Below are positions 35,057-43,956 of a stretch of 64,000 bases of DNA, piece by piece. The notes beneath the pieces are model-generated. The model was not told where the DNA came from and made no database searches. It saw only the letters and a list, made by a program, of their open reading frames with translations. The first letter of the stretch is position 1. Every line of letters begins with the position of its first letter. The translations under genes and the position numbers were made by a program. Origin of the DNA: Oscillibacter valericigenes (GTDB taxonomy: Bacteria; Bacillota; Clostridia; Oscillospirales; Oscillospiraceae); the NCBI RefSeq assembly GCF_021531915.1, contig NZ_JAFBIV010000008.1:34868-98867 (forward strand), read 5' to 3'.

Positions 35057-36613
35057 TCAGAAGTTCCAGTGAATCTCAATAGGTACCTCATGGGTTCCGG
35101 GAATTCGTTTCCCGACACTTATGTAGTCGATCAGGATTTCCACCATCTCACGGGTCAGATGCTCCACGTTGGTGTAGCGCTGAATCAGTTCCTTGCGCTG
35201 ATCACCGGCCAGCATCTGCGACTCCAACTCGTCCAGCCGCTGGTCCGCCTCCTTGATTTGCTGTTCCATGCGCTCACGGTCTGCCGCAAAACTGTCCGCC
35301 ATAGAGATGTAATCCTCCTCGCTGACGATGCCTTTGACCTTATCCATATACAGGGTGCGCAGGTAAGCCCGGTTATCCTCAAGCTGCTTCTGGAGCTTGG
35401 CCTTGGATTCCATCCAATTTGCTTTTTGCTGCTCCAGGTTCTGACTGAATTGGACATTGCGCTCCAGTTCATCTTGATCCAGATAGGTGCGGGAGAGGGC
35501 GTTCAACTCCTGAATCACCATTTTCTCCAGTTTCTCTACGGGAATGAAGGCCCCGATGCAGGAGTCCTTCGCCACATGGCGGTTGGAGCATTGCAGGTAG
35601 TGCCTCCCGCGATTCTTGGATGAACGCATGGTGTAGCCGCAGTTGGCGCATCGGACTTTTCGGGCGAAAAGGCCAATGCTGCCCACATCAAACGGCTTGG
35701 CGCGGGATGCCACCATCGCCTGCACCCGATCCCAGAGGTCACGTTCAATGATCGGCTCATGGGTTCCCTCAACACGATACCACGTTTCCTTGGGGCGGGG
35801 CTTATTCTGCTTGGTTTTATAGGAAATGCTGCCATATTTGCCCTGGACCATGTTGCCGATATAGATCTCATTGACCAGCATATCCGAGATGGCGGAGTAT
35901 TTCCAAAGCGTGCTGTTTTTCCGTTTCGGCTGCTGATAGCGCAGACCATGCAATCGCTTATACTCTGTAGGATTCGGAATGCCGCGGTCGTTGAGCATCC
36001 GGGCGATAGCCGTTTTGCCGTAGCCCTGGGAAAAGAGCGTAAATACCTCCCGTACCACAGCTGCGGCCTCCTCATCAATGATGAGATGGCCCTTCTGGTC
36101 GGGGTCCTTTTTGTAACCATAGAGGGCGAATGCCCCGATATGAAACCCGTTTTTCCGCCGGTTGGTCAGGACGCTGCGGATGTTTTCCGACATGTCCTCC
36201 AGATACCACTCATTGACCAGGCCGTTGATCTGCCGGGACTTTTTGTTACCCTTGTTGGCCGTATCCGCATTATCTACCAGGCTGACAAAGCGGATGCCCC
36301 AGATAGGGAAGAGGCCGTTGATGTACCGTTCCACCAGCTCCAGCTCACGGGTGAAGCGGGACTGGCTCTTGCATAGAATGATGTCAAACTTGCGGGCCTT
36401 GGCATCTTCTAAAAGACGCACAAATTCCGGGCGGTTCCGGTCGGAACCTGTGTAATTATCATCACTGTAAATGTTATATACTTCCCAGCCTTGCTCAATG
36501 GAATATTCCAAAAGCATGGCCTTTTGATTCTGGATGCTGTTGCTGTCATCCGTTTCGAATTTCTTATTGCGGTCCTCTTCAGACAGACGGCAATAGATCG
36601 CAACTTTTTCCAT
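35057..36613 (-). CDS. Large serine recombinase of the island
   Basis: A 518-residue recombinase. Catalytic S11 in MEKVAIYCRLSEEDR; KSQSRFTRELELVERYI follows. The recombinase domain (about 160-270), a zinc ribbon (CANCGYTM with YLQCSNRH, about 330-355) and a coiled coil (about 375-470) complete the large serine recombinase layout. A good AGGAGG-type site (minus strand GGAGGCAA) precedes it. It lies 4.5 kb inside the left end rather than at an end, yet the GA junctions fit this enzyme class, so it is the leading candidate for having inserted the island. Confidence 0.92.
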   Translation of the reverse strand: MEKVAIYCRLSEEDRNKKFETDDSNSIQNQKAMLLEYSIEQGWEVYNIYSDDNYTGSDRNRPEFVRLLEDAKARKFDIILCKSQSRFTRELELVERYINGLFPIWGIRFVSLVDNADTANKGNKKSRQINGLVNEWYLEDMSENIRSVLTNRRKNGFHIGAFALYGYKKDPDQKGHLIIDEEAAAVVREVFTLFSQGYGKTAIARMLNDRGIPNPTEYKRLHGLRYQQPKRKNSTLWKYSAISDMLVNEIYIGNMVQGKYGSISYKTKQNKPRPKETWYRVEGTHEPIIERDLWDRVQAMVASRAKPFDVGSIGLFARKVRCANCGYTMRSSKNRGRHYLQCSNRHVAKDSCIGAFIPVEKLEKMVIQELNALSRTYLDQDELERNVQFSQNLEQQKANWMESKAKLQKQLEDNRAYLRTLYMDKVKGIVSEEDYISMADSFAADRERMEQQIKEADQRLDELESQMLAGDQRKELIQRYTNVEHLTREMVEILIDYISVGKRIPGTHEVPIEIHWNF

Positions 36614-36639
36614 TCGGATTGCCTCCTATCTATAAAAAC

Positions 36640-36678
36640 ACCCGCTTTCATCACGCTCAAGCTGTGATGAAAGCGGGT
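36640..36678 (-). terminator. Terminator upstream of the recombinase gene
   Basis: A perfect 15-base-pair stem (ACCCGCTTTCATCAC and complement) with a nine-base loop; on the minus strand it is followed by GTTTTTA. It ends the transcript of the 45-residue gene and limits read-through into the recombinase. Confidence 0.82.
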
Positions 36679-36701
36679 CATGTATTGCACCGATATTCAG
36701 T

Positions 36702-36839
36702 TTATCGAGCGCCGGACAGGATCGCCTTGGAGCGTTCCAACTGATTGATCAGCTGAATCCAGACGCTTGTATAAGCCTGTACGGTTGTGCAGGTCTCACC
36801 GCTTTTAAAATAGCTCTTGCAGAGAACAGAGTCATTCAT
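36702..36839 (-). CDS. 45-residue small protein upstream of the recombinase
   Basis: On the minus strand GGAGG stands eight bases before an ATG that opens 45 codons: MNDSVLCKSYFKSGETCTTV, then QAYTSVWIQLINQLERSKAI and a short end. It has its own terminator. The helix in the second half is amphipathic. I recognise no family; the position suggests an accessory or directionality factor, without proof. Confidence 0.5.
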   Translation of the reverse strand: MNDSVLCKSYFKSGETCTTVQAYTSVWIQLINQLERSKAILSGAR

Positions 36840-36935
36840 AAATCAATTCCTCCTTACTCAAATTTATGCTGGTATCCGGCAGGGCAGAAGTAAAATGAAG
36901 CGCCCTTTATCGGGTGATTCTGCCGGTACGAAAAT

Positions 36936-37982
36936 TTACTCAGCGGGATCATCCGCAGGCGGAACAAATCCAATTGAAACCAACTGGGGAAGAGAGGGGA
37001 GGTAGGAAATGCCCGCTCTGGCCTCGATGGTCACAGGGTTGATGCCGATGCTGCGTAGCTGCTTGAGCCGCTTCTTGCCGTTTTTAAATTGGAGAATGCT
37101 GTTCGTATCCACTTTGGCGTACCGGTTGATTTTTTCCAGGAACTCAATGAGTTTCCATTTTTTCGATGAAGAGAAGTCGGTATCCCAAAGGATCCGCTCC
37201 TTTGCCTTGGCCAGCGTATAGTACGGTGCATCAGGTACCAACCGCTGAAAAAGCCGCAGCATAATTTCTTCGCCGTGGCAGCACAAAGCATCCATCAGGA
37301 GATACCAGGAACGGTACTTATCCAGAGAAAACTGTTGCAGTTGCTGGTCGATTCCTTGTGAAAATAAGGATGCCTCCAGCCGCAGAAGCGAAAAGGGATA
37401 GTCCCAGGATGTAGACAGGAGCTGATCGCTGATTTGATAGAGCTTGTCATAGACGGTCACTTGATAGCGATCATTTTCTCGCCGGAATGAATGGCTGGCG
37501 CGATGATCGGGGTAAGTAACCGGCTTCCAACCTGTACAAGAGGCTCCTTTTTCCAGCAAACGGATGTACTCCAGGAGCACAGCATTAGTCACAGGCGTAT
37601 TTTTACATAAATCCAGGCGGTTCAATTTGAAATCGTGGATTGTCTGGCTGATCGGAATTTCCTGGACAATCGCATCCAGGGCCTGTACCAGAGCTTCCAT
37701 ATTGCTGCTTGTCGGGGCGAATAGCGCTGCTGCTTCCATATTCCCCAGCAGCCTCGAGGGGTTCACGCGCAGGAGCATTTTTCTGCAATAACTGTTCGTG
37801 GGCTTCTGGATCGAGACCTGGACCCCATGCTCAGACCAGCGGTTATAGTAAAGAATACCGGTCGTTTTATTTCTGTAGCAATAATGATTTTGCCCGGCGG
37901 CAGAAAGGTAGAATGCATTTCTGCATGCGCGGGTCTCTTCGGGAGAAATGTTCACATAGATCTCAAAAGTATGCACGTTCAT
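36936..37982 (-). CDS. Replication-initiator-like protein (Rep_trans / phage CRI type)
   Basis: A 348-residue protein. DFKLNRLDLCKNTPVTNAVL (about 115-134) resembles the conserved metal/strand motif in rolling-circle initiators of filamentous-phage and Rep_trans type, and RYQVTVYDKLYQISDQL (about 172-188) resembles their YxK region with the catalytic tyrosine. The HUH triad itself is not obvious. It lies next to the helicase-like gene at 38553, divergently, as replication modules often are. The call is tentative; another nuclease family is possible. Confidence 0.45.
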   Translation of the reverse strand: MNVHTFEIYVNISPEETRACRNAFYLSAAGQNHYCYRNKTTGILYYNRWSEHGVQVSIQKPTNSYCRKMLLRVNPSRLLGNMEAAALFAPTSSNMEALVQALDAIVQEIPISQTIHDFKLNRLDLCKNTPVTNAVLLEYIRLLEKGASCTGWKPVTYPDHRASHSFRRENDRYQVTVYDKLYQISDQLLSTSWDYPFSLLRLEASLFSQGIDQQLQQFSLDKYRSWYLLMDALCCHGEEIMLRLFQRLVPDAPYYTLAKAKERILWDTDFSSSKKWKLIEFLEKINRYAKVDTNSILQFKNGKKRLKQLRSIGINPVTIEARAGISYLPSLPQLVSIGFVPPADDPAE

Positions 37983-38552
37983 AAAAACACCTCATTATTC
38001 AGAATGTTGGTCAGTTTATTTTTTTAGAATTCCGCACTGACCTTTCATGAAATTACCATCATGTTGGGGTACAAATTTTTTTTAAAACGGTTTTATATAT
38101 GGTAATTTATGTAAGCGCTATTTTTTCTGTATCATGTCTGTATTCATGATAAATCCATCCAATCATCTTGAAATAATTGGAACCTTATGTATATACTTAA
38201 ATAGATGCTGCTGTCGCAATATCACACTAAAATAATATTACGTAGAAATTTCGGACGATCCGGAAAATGATCTTCGCACAGCGGAGCAGCTGAGGCTGAC
38301 AGCCTGCAAGCATTTCTTTTCTATAGAGCTGTTGGCAGCGATATAAAAATAAAAACAGTGTTCGGTCAGGGGAACATACAGGCGGAAACCGACGGCAAAG
38401 AGCGGTTCAGGTGCCTGTCCCGGAGTCAGAAAGACGCCTCCAGAAGAATCTTCTGGAGGCTGTTTTTTTAATCTTGGAAACAAAAGTTTAGTGTTAGAAT
38501 ATTGATTTCTTTTCATTGAAGTGGTATTTAGTGTATGAGGGGGTGCGGCTAT
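37983..38552. other. 570-bp divergent intergenic region with a terminator
   Basis: AT-rich sequence between divergent genes at 36936-37982 (minus) and 38553 (plus). It holds no gene I can support. A short open stretch near 38243-38344 (EISDDPENDLRTAEQL in frame) has no start and looks like a relic. A perfect terminator hairpin, GCCTCCAGAAG-AAT-CTTCTGGAGGC followed by seven T residues, lies at 38436-38468 on the plus strand, so a small RNA or a decayed gene may end here. A replication origin is possible, given the neighbours. Confidence 0.5.
38436..38468 (+). terminator. Orphan Rho-independent terminator
   Basis: Eleven-base-pair perfect stem, three-base loop, TG and seven T residues, with no recognised gene upstream on the plus strand. 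Confidence 0.75.
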
Positions 38553-40934
38553 ATGGGGACTTTTCTGGATCGAGAACAGGCCGTCAATCTGATCTGTGAG
38601 CAGCAGGAACGGCTGTATTCAGTGCTGGATGCGCGTCTGGATGACCGCACACAGAAGAAGCTTTTTCAGCAGAGCTTCCGGTGTTCGCTGGCGCCGGTTG
38701 ATCAGGGACGCATCGAAGTTCACCTGCTTTTTCTGCGTTATGTATTCGTTCCGAATGAATTGCCTGATCCGAAGCGGTTCCGGTTCTCGGTCCTTGATGT
38801 ATCCTGGATGGCCAGCCAGAACATTCGTTTCCAAAAGAAAATCGAGCAGCAAGGGGAGAAGCAAACGAGCCCTGAAGCTGACGCGATCTCCTTTCGGACG
38901 ATCATCAAACGCGATGCACAGGCAAAGAAAAATTTCAAGAAATGGAGCGGCAGCATCCGCAAAATGATTCAGAAAGTGGTTCAGAGCAAACTGATAGAAA
39001 ACCCGCAGCGGATTGCGGAAATCATCACAAGAGATGCTTTCTGGGACTGCATCATCTCCCAAACCGGCCTTCATCCGGCCTACAATGATCAGGGCTATAT
39101 GGACCAGGAGCTTGTTGCCCAGGAGCTTTTGGTGGATTGGCAGGGGAAAGTAGTGGGCAGGGATGTGCCGCGCCATCCGTTGGGGTGGGATCTGCGAAAA
39201 CTCTGCCAGGGCTTTTCCAGATATCTGGGGTTTCCCCAGCTGCGGGAACGGTTTATGTGGCAGTTCATTCCCGAGGGAGAACGGCAAAAGCTGAACCACA
39301 TGGCGACCGCTCCCTGGCATATTGGCTGGTATGAGCTGAACGGGATTCCGGTCATGTCCGGTATCCGCTCCGCGGAGGCACGGCCTTCCGGCTACGGAAG
39401 CGCATTGCTGCGGGATTTATCCCAGTCCAACCGGTTGGAAGACTTATTGGCGGTGGCTCCCTATGAGATCACCGTTCCTCTTTTGTGCTATGGGATATTC
39501 TCCGTCATCAAACCGTTTCTGCCGGATTACCCTGCCAGAATTTCGGTGAATGATTCTTTTTCCAGCGTCATGAAACGACAGAAGGAAATGATATTCCTGT
39601 CACTCAACGGCCCTCATTCCCAAGCCCTCGCTAATTTGTTTTATGGTGCTTTTGTGGACTACGGAGAAGGGGAGAGAGCGGGCGAAAAGGAAGCGAAGAA
39701 AAGACTTCGCCAGCTCCAGAGCAGGGTACATGATGGCGTTGTCATCCTGGATGAGGAGTTTAAAAATTTACAGGCATTCCGGAACCGGGCAATGCTCCGG
39801 GACGCCTGTATCGTGCTGACAAATTCCGCCTTTGAAGAAAACCAGTTTGAGATCCGTCTCAGTTCCGATGCATTTGACCCGCAGTGTTGCTCACCGGCCA
39901 TGCAGCAGGTATTCCCAAGGGTCCTGATCGCGTTCGTTGATTGGTTCCGGGAGGAATATGTATGGCGACGGGAAGAAAAGGTTCAGGAAGCCCTGGGTTG
40001 TATCGCGGGCCAGGCCCATAAGCTCTATCAACGCTGGCGGCAATTATTTGCCGGAGAGAAAGAGTCCGAGATACCGAATAAACTGCGCAGACTTTCTGAC
40101 AGTCCAGCAGGGAACTGGAGCGAATTAAACGATGTAATCAAGCTTTACACCGATCAACTGGAAGAAATTATTGAAAAAGATGCAGGTGATCAGCGTTGTA
40201 ATACACGCAAAAAAGAAGCGGCATTGAAGTGGGTCTCCGATTTTTCAAAACGGGCCAGGGAGGAGGCAAAGAAGTACCGGCTGACAGCCGATACTTCCTT
40301 TACAAATGATTTTTTCCACTTCAGCAGCATCAGAAAGCAATATCCCCGAAAAAGGGCATGGGCCAACCTGCAAATCGCCCTCTGCGTGTTCCAAAAATTC
40401 AGGAAAACCCATTCGGAATACGCCCGGATCTCGCTTCCAAAACCGTGGGAGGCGTATTTGCAGGAAGGCTCAAAAGCATCGGAGAAGACGTATGAAGAGC
40501 TCTTTTTTGGTTATTTATCTCAGGAATTGGAAGCGGGACGGGTGATCCTATTCCGAACAAACCGTACTGCCGACTGCTCGGGCTGGTATGACGGAGCAAA
40601 AGAGTTGTTCTATCTGCCATATCCCGATTACTACGGTGACTTCCGGAACTGGGCGACAGAGCAAGGCCGGATGGACTTGCCCAGTCAGCGCGTTTTTCAG
40701 AAACGATTGGCAGAGAAAGGATTTCTGCTGCTTGCCGACTACCACAGCAAAAGCGGCTACCAGCGACCCGATCACCGATTGATCGTAGATCCTTATTCGG
40801 ATACCAAACCGAAGGTCAGTGTAATCAAGGTCAAGCCCGATCTTACGGAGCTGAGTGCAGCGGCGCAGACGGTCATGCAGCAATTGAAGGCTCAAAAGGT
40901 TCCGCGCCGCCGGGATGCTCTGAAGGAGAAGTAG
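38553..40934 (+). CDS. Large protein with degenerate helicase/primase-like features
   Basis: A 793-residue protein. The middle (about 295-420) has the layout of DUF927/SF3-type plasmid helicases: PYEITVPLLCYGIFSVIKPF, then a strand and loop LSLNGPHSQALANLFYG where a P-loop would be, and VHDGVVILDEEF in place of Walker B. No GKS/T remains, so ATPase activity is doubtful. The C-terminus (about 690-755, FRNWATEQGRMDLPSQRVFQ) resembles the winged helix after such helicases. ATG 38553 follows GAGGGGG. It pairs with the Rep-like gene and probably descends from a replication module. Confidence 0.45.
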   Translation: MGTFLDREQAVNLICEQQERLYSVLDARLDDRTQKKLFQQSFRCSLAPVDQGRIEVHLLFLRYVFVPNELPDPKRFRFSVLDVSWMASQNIRFQKKIEQQGEKQTSPEADAISFRTIIKRDAQAKKNFKKWSGSIRKMIQKVVQSKLIENPQRIAEIITRDAFWDCIISQTGLHPAYNDQGYMDQELVAQELLVDWQGKVVGRDVPRHPLGWDLRKLCQGFSRYLGFPQLRERFMWQFIPEGERQKLNHMATAPWHIGWYELNGIPVMSGIRSAEARPSGYGSALLRDLSQSNRLEDLLAVAPYEITVPLLCYGIFSVIKPFLPDYPARISVNDSFSSVMKRQKEMIFLSLNGPHSQALANLFYGAFVDYGEGERAGEKEAKKRLRQLQSRVHDGVVILDEEFKNLQAFRNRAMLRDACIVLTNSAFEENQFEIRLSSDAFDPQCCSPAMQQVFPRVLIAFVDWFREEYVWRREEKVQEALGCIAGQAHKLYQRWRQLFAGEKESEIPNKLRRLSDSPAGNWSELNDVIKLYTDQLEEIIEKDAGDQRCNTRKKEAALKWVSDFSKRAREEAKKYRLTADTSFTNDFFHFSSIRKQYPRKRAWANLQIALCVFQKFRKTHSEYARISLPKPWEAYLQEGSKASEKTYEELFFGYLSQELEAGRVILFRTNRTADCSGWYDGAKELFYLPYPDYYGDFRNWATEQGRMDLPSQRVFQKRLAEKGFLLLADYHSKSGYQRPDHRLIVDPYSDTKPKVSVIKVKPDLTELSAAAQTVMQQLKAQKVPRRRDALKEK

Positions 40935-40935
40935 C

Positions 40936-41154
40936 TCAGAGTTCTTCCAGACGATCCCGCCGGACCCGCCACTGCCGCCCGATCCGGAAGGCAGGCAGCT
41001 GTCCGGACTGGACCATCTTGTAGAACGTGTTTTTCCCAATGGCCAGCAGTTCCATAACCTCCCGGGGCGTCAGGAATTCGTTGATCTGTTCCTCGTAGTC
41101 AGCGTCTTCACGCTCATAGCCAAATTCATCATATCGTTCATCAAATCTCATCAT
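40936..41154 (-). CDS. Excisionase-like helix-turn-helix protein
   Basis: A 72-residue protein with an acidic N-terminus and a MerR-like HTH_17 domain (FLTPREVMELLAIGKNTFYK, MVQSGQLPAFRIGRQWRVRR). Such proteins serve as excisionases or small regulators in mobile elements. It converges on the helicase-like gene with one base between stops. A GGGAGA site precedes the start. Confidence 0.8.
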   Translation of the reverse strand: MMRFDERYDEFGYEREDADYEEQINEFLTPREVMELLAIGKNTFYKMVQSGQLPAFRIGRQWRVRRDRLEEL

Positions 41155-41262
41155 AAAAATCTCCCTTCAGATTATTGGCATCGTGCCTTACGTAGTTGTT
41201 GTCCCTTCTAATCCCATTTTGCGTTATTCCGTCCCCTTTGACCGTATATTATTAACATGATA

Positions 41263-41309
41263 AAGAGCCAGAGACCGCAATTTCTCGATGATTACGGTCT
41301 CTGGCTCTT
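41263..41309. terminator. Long hairpin upstream of the amidoligase operon
   Basis: A perfect 15-base-pair stem (AAGAGCCAGAGACCG and complement) with a 17-base loop followed by TTCC. It could terminate or attenuate transcription in either direction. The stretch 41310-41624 beyond holds one possible small frame (next entry) and an alanine-rich hydrophobic stretch (DIFGILLAAAAALVCAAIDY in the frame of 41528) lacking an ATG. Confidence 0.55.
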
Positions 41310-41401
41310 TTCCTGTTTTGCAGAGAAAATGGCTGTATTTCAACTCTGTAAGCTGCAAATTTGGACGGAAATTATCAAAATCAGGAAAGGAGCGAAACCA
41401 T

Positions 41402-41485
41402 ATGCTGATCCGCTTGCTGCGCTTAATCCGCACTGTTTTAGCGGAAATCGTAGGCGTTCTGCTGCGCAAAACTGTTTTGGCGTAA
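41402..41485 (+). CDS. Possible 27-residue basic hydrophobic peptide
   Basis: AGGAAAGGAG stands ahead of an ATG opening MLIRLLRLIRTVLAEIVGVL and seven more residues. The good ribosome-binding site supports translation; composition is that of a short amphipathic membrane peptide, as in type I toxins or small membrane proteins. No family is recognised. Confidence 0.3.
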   Translation: MLIRLLRLIRTVLAEIVGVLLRKTVLA

Positions 41486-41624
41486 CTGCCGCAAGGGAAA
41501 AGAAGGGATGGGATAACTAATGATAAACTGAACCTGGATTCCAAGGACATTTTTGGAATCCTGCTGGCTGCCGCCGCCGCACTGGTATGTGCGGCAATCG
41601 ACTATTTTATCAAGGGGAATGACG

Positions 41625-42737
41625 ATGATGACTGAGACCTTTATCTGCTGCCACTGTGGTCAGACACACCCGCTGGAGAACCGCGTCATGGTGGGTGACG
41701 ATGCACTTTGCGAACGCTGTGCCAATGAGGAGACCGTGATTTGCTCCCGCTGCGGAGAGCGTGTTTATCGGGATGACAATGCCGGGGATGAAAATACGCC
41801 CCTCTGCCAGCCTTGCTATGACCGGCATTATACCAGCTGTGAACGCTGCGGGCGTATCATCCATGTGGACGATGCCTACTATGAGGATGACGATGAAGAT
41901 GATCCGCTCTGCTATGACTGCCATACCCATGCACGTCGGAATAAAATGATTGAAGACTATTATTACAAGCCAGAACCGTTGTTCCGCGGCGATGGCTCTC
42001 GCTATTTCGGCGTGGAGCTGGAGATCGACGGAGCAGGTGAGGATGACGCCAGCGCACGGAAGGTCATGGAAATTGCCAATGGAAACGGCCTGGAAAACCT
42101 CTATTGCAAGCATGACGGTTCCTTGGATGACGGCTTCGAGATGGTGACGCATCCCATGACACTGGAATACCACATGAAGGAAATGCCTTGGGGCAAAATC
42201 CTCCAGGAAGCAATCCGCCTGGGTTATACCAGCCATCAGGCCAACACCTGCGGTCTCCATGTCCATGTGAACCGGGATGCCTTTGGGGACTCGGAGGAAG
42301 CCCAGGATGCGGTGATCGCCCGCATCCTCTATTTCTTTGAGAAGAACTGGGAGGAACTTTTGAAATTCAGCCGCAGAACACCCCGTCAGCTGGAACGCTG
42401 GGCCACCCGCTATGGCTACAAGGACCAGCCAAAAGAACTGCTGGATCATGCCAAGAAGGGCTACCACGGCGGACGTTATACCAGCGTGAACCTCACCAAT
42501 GTAGATACCATCGAATTCCGGATCTTCCGTGGAACCCTCAAATTCAACACCCTCATCGCCACGTTGCAGCTTCTTGACCGGATCTGTGATGTGGCGATTT
42601 GTTTGACCGATGACCAGGTCAAGGCCATGTCCTGGACCACCTTTGCCTCCGGCTGTACGCAGCCTGAGCTGGTGCAGTACTTAAAGGAACGGCGGCTGTA
42701 TGTCAATGATCCGGTGGAGAGCGAGGAGGAAGTCTGA
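41625..42737 (+). CDS. Amidoligase-family protein with N-terminal zinc knuckles
   Basis: A 370-residue protein. Residues about 5-100 hold several CxxC knuckles (CCHCGQTH, CERCANEE, CSRCGERV, CQPCYDR, CERCGRII, CYDCHTHA). The rest matches the Amidoligase_2 family, a glutamine-synthetase-like fold: YFGVELEIDGAGED, CKHDGSLDDGFEMVTHPM, CGLHVHVNRDAFGD and TIEFRIFRGTL carry the expected metal and ATP residues. The family is predicted to form amide bonds between small molecules or on peptides. ATG 41625 has the best spacing from AAGGGG. It overlaps an amidotransferase gene by one base, a pairing expected for amide chemistry. Confidence 0.82.
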   Translation: MMTETFICCHCGQTHPLENRVMVGDDALCERCANEETVICSRCGERVYRDDNAGDENTPLCQPCYDRHYTSCERCGRIIHVDDAYYEDDDEDDPLCYDCHTHARRNKMIEDYYYKPEPLFRGDGSRYFGVELEIDGAGEDDASARKVMEIANGNGLENLYCKHDGSLDDGFEMVTHPMTLEYHMKEMPWGKILQEAIRLGYTSHQANTCGLHVHVNRDAFGDSEEAQDAVIARILYFFEKNWEELLKFSRRTPRQLERWATRYGYKDQPKELLDHAKKGYHGGRYTSVNLTNVDTIEFRIFRGTLKFNTLIATLQLLDRICDVAICLTDDQVKAMSWTTFASGCTQPELVQYLKERRLYVNDPVESEEEV

Positions 42738-43669
42738 TGTGCTGCCTATTTGGAATGATCGACTGTTACGGGCGGTTCAGTGCCAGAGAAAAGGCCCGCA
42801 TTCTCTCTGTGCTGGCAACAGAATGTGAGGAGCGTGGAACCGATGCCACCGGGATCGCTTACTGCACCCATGCCCACCTGAGCATCTATAAACGCCCTCT
42901 GGAGGCCCACAGGCTGCGTTTCCGTATTCCGGAGGATAGCAGAGTCATCATGGGCCATACCCGCATGACTACCCAGGGAAAGGCCAGCAGAAACCGAAAC
43001 AATCACCCGTTCCTGGGAAATGCGGCTGGAGAGATGTTTGCTTTGGCCCATAACGGCATTCTCTACAACGACCAGCTTCTGCGCCGTACCAACCGACTGC
43101 CGAAAACCAAGATCGAAACAGACAGCTATATTGCGGTACAGCTGATCGAACAGAAAAAAGCCCTCGACTTCTCCAGCCTGAAATACATGGCGGAGCAAGT
43201 CGAGGGCACTTTTACATTCACGGTGCTGGATCAGCAGGAAAACCTCTATTTCGTGAAGGGAGACAATCCCCTCTGTCTTTACCACTATCCCCGCTATGGT
43301 GTGTATCTGTATGCTTCTACAGAGACCATTCTGAAAAGAGCGTTGAATCTCCTACGACTGCCTCTCGGCAAGCCGGAGCGTATCGAGCTGGGTTGTGGAG
43401 ATATTTTGAGGATCACCGCATCCGGTCAGCAGGCAACAGCATCGTTCAACACTTCACATCTCGCGCAGCATTGGGGATATTGGCCGATGTGGACATCAGA
43501 GGTAAAGCGGACTGGTAAGGCCCGGACAGCAGAGCAGGAGTATCTGGACGAACTGAAATCTGTGGCCTGCTGCTATGGGTTCTCGCCGGAATCAGTGGAC
43601 AGGCTGCTGGAGTCCGGGTTTTCCACGGATGATATTGAAGAATTCTTGTACGAGGGGGCAATGTACTGA
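42737..43669 (+). CDS. Class II glutamine amidotransferase-like protein
   Basis: A 310-residue N-terminal-nucleophile hydrolase. The start MCCLFGMIDCYG places a cysteine directly after the initiator methionine, as in GATase class II. GHTRMTTQGKASRNRNNHPF and FALAHNGILYND match the glutamine-binding motifs of GlmS/PurF-type domains, and ETDSYIAVQLIE also fits. No synthase domain is attached, so the ammonia or hydrolysed product would serve a partner, presumably the overlapping amidoligase. Confidence 0.82.
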   Translation: MCCLFGMIDCYGRFSAREKARILSVLATECEERGTDATGIAYCTHAHLSIYKRPLEAHRLRFRIPEDSRVIMGHTRMTTQGKASRNRNNHPFLGNAAGEMFALAHNGILYNDQLLRRTNRLPKTKIETDSYIAVQLIEQKKALDFSSLKYMAEQVEGTFTFTVLDQQENLYFVKGDNPLCLYHYPRYGVYLYASTETILKRALNLLRLPLGKPERIELGCGDILRITASGQQATASFNTSHLAQHWGYWPMWTSEVKRTGKARTAEQEYLDELKSVACCYGFSPESVDRLLESGFSTDDIEEFLYEGAMY

Positions 43670-43944
43670 TGAGTATTTACGAAATTGACGCTAAGGTGAA
43701 GGAACTGCGGGAACTGCGCAACATGGAGGCAGAGGTAAAGTCGGCCATTACCGCCATTGAAGATTCCCTGAAAGCAGAAATGCTGGCGAAGAACACGGAT
43801 GTGCTGTCCGGGAAGGACTACACCATCACCTGGAAGACTGTTATCACCAACCGCTTTGACAGTGCGGCTTTCAAGCTGACCCATGCAGATTTGTTTGCCC
43901 AGTTCAGCCGAAGCAGCACCTCCCGGCGGTTTGTCATTGCGTGA
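43669..43944 (+). CDS. Small helical protein of the amidoligase operon
   Basis: A 91-residue protein with a coiled-coil-like first half (IDAKVKELRELRNMEAEVKS, AITAIEDSLKAEML) and a strand-rich second half (YTITWKTVITNRFDSAAF). It overlaps the amidotransferase stop by one base (TGATG). It resembles small phage/ICE proteins with a Gam/siphovirus gp157-like helical region, but the match is weak. Confidence 0.6.
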   Translation: MSIYEIDAKVKELRELRNMEAEVKSAITAIEDSLKAEMLAKNTDVLSGKDYTITWKTVITNRFDSAAFKLTHADLFAQFSRSSTSRRFVIA

Positions 43945-43956
43945 GGGGGATTGGTC

